Shown piece after piece: positions 40,164-43,811 of a stretch of DNA of 43,811 bases. Location of the stretch: contig CAADSM010000124.1 in assembly GCA_900751785.1 (NCBI GenBank), positions 1 through 43,811 of the forward strand, in the 5' to 3' direction. The position numbers and the translations under genes were made by a program. Source of the stretch: Lachnospiraceae bacterium. Its GTDB lineage: Bacteria > Bacillota > Clostridia > Lachnospirales > Lachnospiraceae. Positions within the stretch are counted from its first letter, which is position 1. Each line of letters opens with the position of its first letter. The notes beneath the pieces are model-generated. The model had not been told where the DNA came from and ran no database searches. It was given only the letters and a program-made list of their open reading frames with translations.

Positions 40164-40574
40164 TCACATCTCATCATCCAGCAGCTGGATCCTCACCACA
40201 TTTTCTATCTTCGCGGGATATGTCTCCAGTATATCACCTGTAAAGGTTATCGCAATATTGTCTCCCACATCAAGATCATCCTTCCGAATCTCTGTTCCCC
40301 GCCAGGTAATCTCAGTACCTTCATTGATATGAAAATAAAATTCTCCTCTGTAATTTATATCGTTGCATTCCAGCCCATCGACCTGCAGACTGCTGTCCTT
40401 TTTCTCCAGGATCTCCGCATAGAACATCTGACCGCTATTCCCTGAAGTCCGATCACTGTTCCCGTCTGCGTCACCAGATAAAACGTCTTTTCCTGTCAGA
40501 TATCCTACAAAAAATCCTACGCAGAGCAACGCCGCCGCGGCTGCACAAAATACAGCTGTTCTCTTCCCCTTCAT
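40164..40574 (-). CDS. Membrane-anchored or secreted small protein (DUF3221-like OB-fold, tentative)
   Basis: This protein of 136 residues starts MKGKRTAVFCAAAAALLCVGFFVGYLTG, an N-terminal anchor or signal sequence (quoted here at its core AAAAALLCVGFFVGYL). After a Gly/Ser/Asp-rich linker, a beta-rich domain has AEILEKKDSSLQV and DDLDVGDNIAITFTGDILE. This pattern resembles the DUF3221/YobA-type OB folds. The ATG at 40574 has AGGAGG 9 nt upstream; the GTG two codons earlier is too close to it. Function unknown. Confidence 0.68.
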   Translation of the reverse strand: MKGKRTAVFCAAAAALLCVGFFVGYLTGKDVLSGDADGNSDRTSGNSGQMFYAEILEKKDSSLQVDGLECNDINYRGEFYFHINEGTEITWRGTEIRKDDLDVGDNIAITFTGDILETYPAKIENVVRIQLLDDEM

Positions 40575-40705
40575 AGCCACCCGCCTCCTGAAATCTCAAC
40601 TCAATTCTTGTCTGAAATATTTTTCGTACAGACACACATCAGCAAGTTTTCATTCTGTCTATATATATTAGATATGACAGGAGCGTCTTTTGTTGCCAGG
40701 GACAG

Positions 40706-41311
40706 CTATATCTGTACAGGAATCCTTCGCACCTCTTTCAGCTGCTTTCTGCCGTTCAGCCACTCTCTTTCTGTAACTAAGGCTTCATATCCGCCGCCAT
40801 TTTCCACCTGCCAGTGATAAAAATCGTGCGGTTCTTCCGCAAGCCGGGACAGGGATGCCATGATTGTGCCGCCATGGACGACAAACGCTGCACTTTCCGC
40901 CTTTTCTTCCATCAGGATATCGATCCACTTCTGCACCCCTTCCGCACATCTCTTCCGGAACAGCTCCTGCGGCTCTCCTTCCGGAAAGGCTGTCATCCCC
41001 CCGGATTCCAGCCACTCAATATATGCAGGGTGATCTTTTAATTCTTCATACGTTTTGCCTTCAAAAATCCCGAAGTCGCATTCCCGCAGCAGCGGCTCTG
41101 TCCGTATCTCTGCTTCCGGATAGATAAGCCGTGCCGTCTCAATGCACCGCTTCATCGGACTTGCAATAACAGACTTCACCGCCGGATATCTGTTTTTACT
41201 GCTGCGAAAAACTTCCAGCGCCCTGTCGGACAGGCTCTCATCAGTCCGTCCGATATACTGTCTCTTTTCATTGCCCGGCGTTCGCAGATGCCGGATAAAT
41301 GCAATTTTCAT
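40706..41311 (-). CDS. cobC: Histidine phosphatase, probable alpha-ribazole phosphatase
   Basis: This is a histidine-phosphatase-superfamily protein of 201 residues next to cobS. The motif around the phospho-histidine is FIRHLRTPGN (R7, H8), where most relatives have RHG. Other active-site parts are SPMKRCIETA, RECDFGIFEGKTYEEL with the acid glutamate, and FVVHGGTIMA. CobC removes the 5'-phosphate from alpha-ribazole phosphate or adenosylcobalamin phosphate. It follows cobS by one base, which makes the cobalamin role likely, although the family also includes phosphoglycerate mutases. Confidence 0.85.
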   Translation of the reverse strand: MKIAFIRHLRTPGNEKRQYIGRTDESLSDRALEVFRSSKNRYPAVKSVIASPMKRCIETARLIYPEAEIRTEPLLRECDFGIFEGKTYEELKDHPAYIEWLESGGMTAFPEGEPQELFRKRCAEGVQKWIDILMEEKAESAAFVVHGGTIMASLSRLAEEPHDFYHWQVENGGGYEALVTEREWLNGRKQLKEVRRIPVQI

Positions 41312-41312
41312 C

Positions 41313-42077
41313 TCACCATATCCCCCTGCTCAATACTGCTCCTGCCAGCATCGCCAGCTCGCACAGCTGCAGGAAATACCCCGCCAGATCCCCGGTCGTG
41401 CCGCCGAACTGTTTTTTACTCATCCTGTGATAATAGAAAAATACTAGGAGCGCTGCCAGGATCATGACCACAGCCTGCCTCCACGACAGATAGAGCATGA
41501 TGCCTGCGCAGATGCACGCCCACAGGATCAGCACTACCCGCACCCGGAATTTCTGCGCCCCGTCCTGAAATGTCCTTAAGAGGCCGCTGTTCTTCGCAGC
41601 CTGAAAACTCACCACGGAAATCCCGCTGAGTGAACGGGACAGCATGTAAGAACACGCGATCACAGGCAGGAGTTCGCCATCCGCCTCGCTCCAGAGCGCA
41701 GTGTCCGCCAGGAAATAGGCGCACAGCCCGATCACGGCAAATGCTCCGGTATTCGGATCCTTCAGGATCTGAAGCTTTTTCTCCCTGTCTCCGTAGGAGC
41801 TGAGCGCATCCACCGTGTCCGCGAATCCGTCCAGATGGATGCCGCCCGTGACTGCCACCGGGATCAGCGTCATCACGGCTGCAAAAAACAGGTTCCCGCA
41901 GGATGTATGCTCCAGCAGAAGACTGCCGATCAGAAGCTGCAAAGCACCTATGACTGCCCCGACAACCGGAAAAAAACACATCGCATACTTCATATTTTTT
42001 TCATTCCACTCCACCATTGGAACCGGGATCTTAGAATACATGGATATCGCGATCGCAAGTGATCGGAATAGATACAT
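41313..42077 (-). CDS. cobS: Adenosylcobinamide-GDP ribazoletransferase (cobalamin synthase)
   Basis: CobS is an integral membrane enzyme of 254 residues that joins adenosylcobinamide-GDP to alpha-ribazole (phosphate). The catalytic signature is TGGIHLDGFADTVDALSSYGDREKK (core HLDGFADTVDA), with KDPNTGAFAVIG and FGGTTGDLAGYFLQLCEL at the C-terminus. About seven hydrophobic helices are seen. The ATG at 42077 has AAGGAG 9 nt upstream; the first ATG at 42086 is part of the ribosome site. It is followed by cobC. cobU and cobT are not in the window. Confidence 0.96.
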   Translation of the reverse strand: MYLFRSLAIAISMYSKIPVPMVEWNEKNMKYAMCFFPVVGAVIGALQLLIGSLLLEHTSCGNLFFAAVMTLIPVAVTGGIHLDGFADTVDALSSYGDREKKLQILKDPNTGAFAVIGLCAYFLADTALWSEADGELLPVIACSYMLSRSLSGISVVSFQAAKNSGLLRTFQDGAQKFRVRVVLILWACICAGIMLYLSWRQAVVMILAALLVFFYYHRMSKKQFGGTTGDLAGYFLQLCELAMLAGAVLSRGIW

Positions 42078-42091
42078 ACTTCCCATCTCCT

Positions 42092-43672
42092 TTAATAGCT
42101 CAAACGCTTCATTCCCTGCACGAAGTCCTCGACCGCATGCAGACGCTTCACTCTGCGGAGCCTGATTCCCGCCTCTTGGCAGAGGTGAGCCAGGATTGCT
42201 TCGATCATAACATTGCTGACGCGGATTTCTTTCGGCGCGCCATAGGTCAATGTGAAGTCTGCGACCGCCTGTGCCAGCATAATGCCCGCATCTTTCTCCG
42301 GTCCCGCCATATCTGCAGCCAGCATCATTCCGGAACCTGCCTCAGCCAAAAGGCAGAGACAGGGATTCGCCGGACGCTCATACTTCTTATCTGAAACCGC
42401 TGCCCCAAGGTATATAATATCTGCCTCCAGCACAGCGTCTCCCTTTTGGGAGCTTCTCAGATCCTCGAGCAGCTCGCCGTCTGTCAGAGTCAGCGACGGA
42501 AAGCGGCACCCTGTAAACAGAAGCTTTCTTTCTTGTGCGGTAACCTTTCCTTCCGCTTTCGAGTAATAGAACATATTCTTATGCTCAAAATCTGTTTTCA
42601 ATCCATTCTCCTGATAGTATTCTACAGCATCCGCAAGCATTTCCAGATACATCGTCATGCGCCGGACCTCGTCCTGATCCATATTGAAGGGGAAATACCC
42701 TTTCCGAAAAGACATAAAGTAAAGCCACTGGTTCTTTCCACGGAATCTGTATCCAATATCCTTGATGATCCTCCTCTGCTTTTCCGAGAGCTCTTCGCGG
42801 TTTCCCCAGTAGCAGGTCAGATTATTCTGGCTGAACATGGCGTATTTGCTGGAAATATTCATCCGTTCAGACAGCGTCAGCATCATAAAGTCGTTCAGGC
42901 CGTCCAGCCCTTCATACACTGAGATTCCATAGCAGTCTCCGCCTTTTCCAAGGATACTGACGTAAACCTCTTCGTTCCAGCCGCCGTCGAGAGCGATCAG
43001 GTCCATATCCCAAAATGTTTCCCATGGCTGAAGCTCCTTTACGCGCGCTCCCGCCTCATAGAGGGCGCGCCATTCTTCTGTTTCGGCTTCCCGTCTCCCC
43101 GAAGTCATTCCATCAGCCTCACTCTTGGCTATCGTCAGCACAGACGATCCTGATACAAGCTTCTCATATATCTCGTTAGAAGTCTCATACACCGGTTTTT
43201 GTGTAACCCGGATCTGAAAGTGGGCGGAAAGAGATTCGTTTACCTCTTCGATATCGTATCTCTTCGGGTCGAATGGCTCCTCCGGATCTCCATATCCCAT
43301 GTCCTGCACCCAGTCTGTCAGATGCTGATGCTCCTCATTTTCCTCATCCTGAAGCGCCTCGAGATACCGATAATATCCATAGATCCCGCCACAGTCCTCA
43401 AACGGACAGGCTCCCCTTGCTTTCAGTACGACCGGACATGTGTATCCACAGTCATACACGATCTCCTCCACCTCCACGCGGTGTTCCCAGTCATCGCCGA
43501 AATCATAGCTGTAGGTAAACCACTTCGTATTTTCCATGTACGGATCGATCAGTGTCTCCGACGCTTCCTCCAACTCATAATACGGATCGTCATAGTCCTC
43601 ATCCAATTCTTCCACCCGGATTCTGTAATCCTGAAATTCAAAGGAAAAGAGGTGATATCCTTTCCATCCCAT
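42092..43672 (-). CDS. pRiA4b ORF-3-like protein, N-terminally disrupted
   Basis: This protein of 526 residues is read from the ATG at 43672. The N-terminal part (YSYDFGDDWEHRVEVEEI, then CPFEDCGGIYGY) is the plasmid pRiA4b ORF-3/IS1096 TnpR-like domain. The remaining 380 residues are an unrecognised mixed domain found with it in related proteins. The ATG lies inside the domain, at MGWKGYHLFSFEF. In-frame codons up to 43771 encode the missing start, including HPPIWRR, PAGITFSQL and FNEI, but no ATG, GTG or TTG precedes them before a stop. A frameshift in the A8 run at 43755-43762 is the simplest explanation. It sits just upstream of cobS; the function is unknown. Confidence 0.72.
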   Translation of the reverse strand: MGWKGYHLFSFEFQDYRIRVEELDEDYDDPYYELEEASETLIDPYMENTKWFTYSYDFGDDWEHRVEVEEIVYDCGYTCPVVLKARGACPFEDCGGIYGYYRYLEALQDEENEEHQHLTDWVQDMGYGDPEEPFDPKRYDIEEVNESLSAHFQIRVTQKPVYETSNEIYEKLVSGSSVLTIAKSEADGMTSGRREAETEEWRALYEAGARVKELQPWETFWDMDLIALDGGWNEEVYVSILGKGGDCYGISVYEGLDGLNDFMMLTLSERMNISSKYAMFSQNNLTCYWGNREELSEKQRRIIKDIGYRFRGKNQWLYFMSFRKGYFPFNMDQDEVRRMTMYLEMLADAVEYYQENGLKTDFEHKNMFYYSKAEGKVTAQERKLLFTGCRFPSLTLTDGELLEDLRSSQKGDAVLEADIIYLGAAVSDKKYERPANPCLCLLAEAGSGMMLAADMAGPEKDAGIMLAQAVADFTLTYGAPKEIRVSNVMIEAILAHLCQEAGIRLRRVKRLHAVEDFVQGMKRLSY

Positions 43673-43775
43673 AATCTCATTGAATAAGACTCCCAGCTGA
43701 GAAAATGTGATCCCGGCGGGAATGATGCACCGCCGCCATATCGGCGGGTGAGAATTTTTTTTCGTTATTTTTCAC
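43673..43775 (-). other. In-frame but startless extension of the pRiA4b-like gene, with A8 tract
   Basis: The 33 codons from 43771 to 43673 (minus strand) continue the pRiA4b ORF-3 domain but are preceded by TGA at 43774-43772. A GTG at 43775 lies in another frame. Losing one A from the run of eight (43755-43762) would join GTG to this domain. The remaining bases to 43811 are AT-rich with nothing identifiable. Confidence 0.6.
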
Positions 43776-43811
43776 TGATATGCTTTTATAAGTTTTTTTC
43801 CTCTTCTCTCC

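Noticed and set aside
1..43811. Integrative element, prophage or insertion sequence
   Set aside because: No integrase, transposase, phage structural gene, attachment repeat or tRNA was found. The pRiA4b-like protein is often linked to mobile elements by name, but nothing mobile surrounds it here.

Overview
The window looks like chromosomal DNA of a GC-rich anaerobic Firmicute, most likely Lachnospiraceae/Clostridia. This rests on strong AGGAGG-type ribosome binding sites, frequent GTG starts, TTGACA/TATAAT promoters, CcpA/LacI-type operators, a cobA-hemD fusion, and families typical of that group (DUF6054, DUF2200, YrvL-like, DUF5808). Genus is not resolved. Almost everything is on the minus strand, so read right to left for transcription; only one convincing gene (33220-34632) is on the plus strand. 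I see no rRNA, tRNA, transposase or phage genes.

Layout, left to right. (1) 1-2225: the end of a peptide/nickel-type ABC importer operon (dppB-dppC-dppD-like; the ATPase runs off the left edge). (2) 2408-4820: threonine aldolase, a methyltransferase and a DUF6054 protein; the last two have look-alike promoters. (3) 5067-12922: a sugar-acid-type catabolic operon. Behind a LacI regulator come a DlgD/YiaK-like 2,3-diketo-L-gulonate reductase, a HAD phosphatase, an anion transporter, a hydantoinase/oxoprolinase-family protein, an ImmA/IrrE-like zinc-peptidase homologue and a YiaL-like protein. It has a consensus promoter, two operators and a terminator. (4) 12994-18460: an FtsX-type ABC exporter with its two-component system and a probable response-regulator-activated promoter. 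(5) 18454-26240: tetrapyrrole/cobalamin genes (cobA-hemD, hemC, cbiP, cobD, cbiB), interrupted by a membrane-anchored MerR regulator, plus ybaK.

(6) 26262-33010: accessory genes, namely an OLD-family ATPase/TOPRIM nuclease with a cysteine cluster, a PanE-like reductase, an MBL hydrolase, an XRE-membrane-small-protein operon, a HepT/MntA-type pair and a small P-loop kinase-like protein. (7) 33220-37200: the AT-richer part. It holds a DUF5808 membrane protein and two short CRISPR arrays with related 36-nt repeats. They share near-identical leaders and promoters, lie either side of a three-gene operon, and have no cas genes in the window. (8) 37267-43811: small housekeeping and accessory genes (VOC, crcB, GNAT, two lipoproteins, flavodoxin), then cobC-cobS and a pRiA4b ORF-3-like protein whose N-terminal domain seems broken at an A8 tract.

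The cobalamin genes in the two halves (cbiP, cobD, cbiB; cobC, cobS) belong to lower-ligand attachment and nucleotide-loop assembly. cobU, cobT and the corrin-ring genes must lie elsewhere. The most unusual features are the paired cas-less CRISPR arrays, the DlgD/hydantoinase-like locus and the HepT homologue lacking its HEPN histidine.
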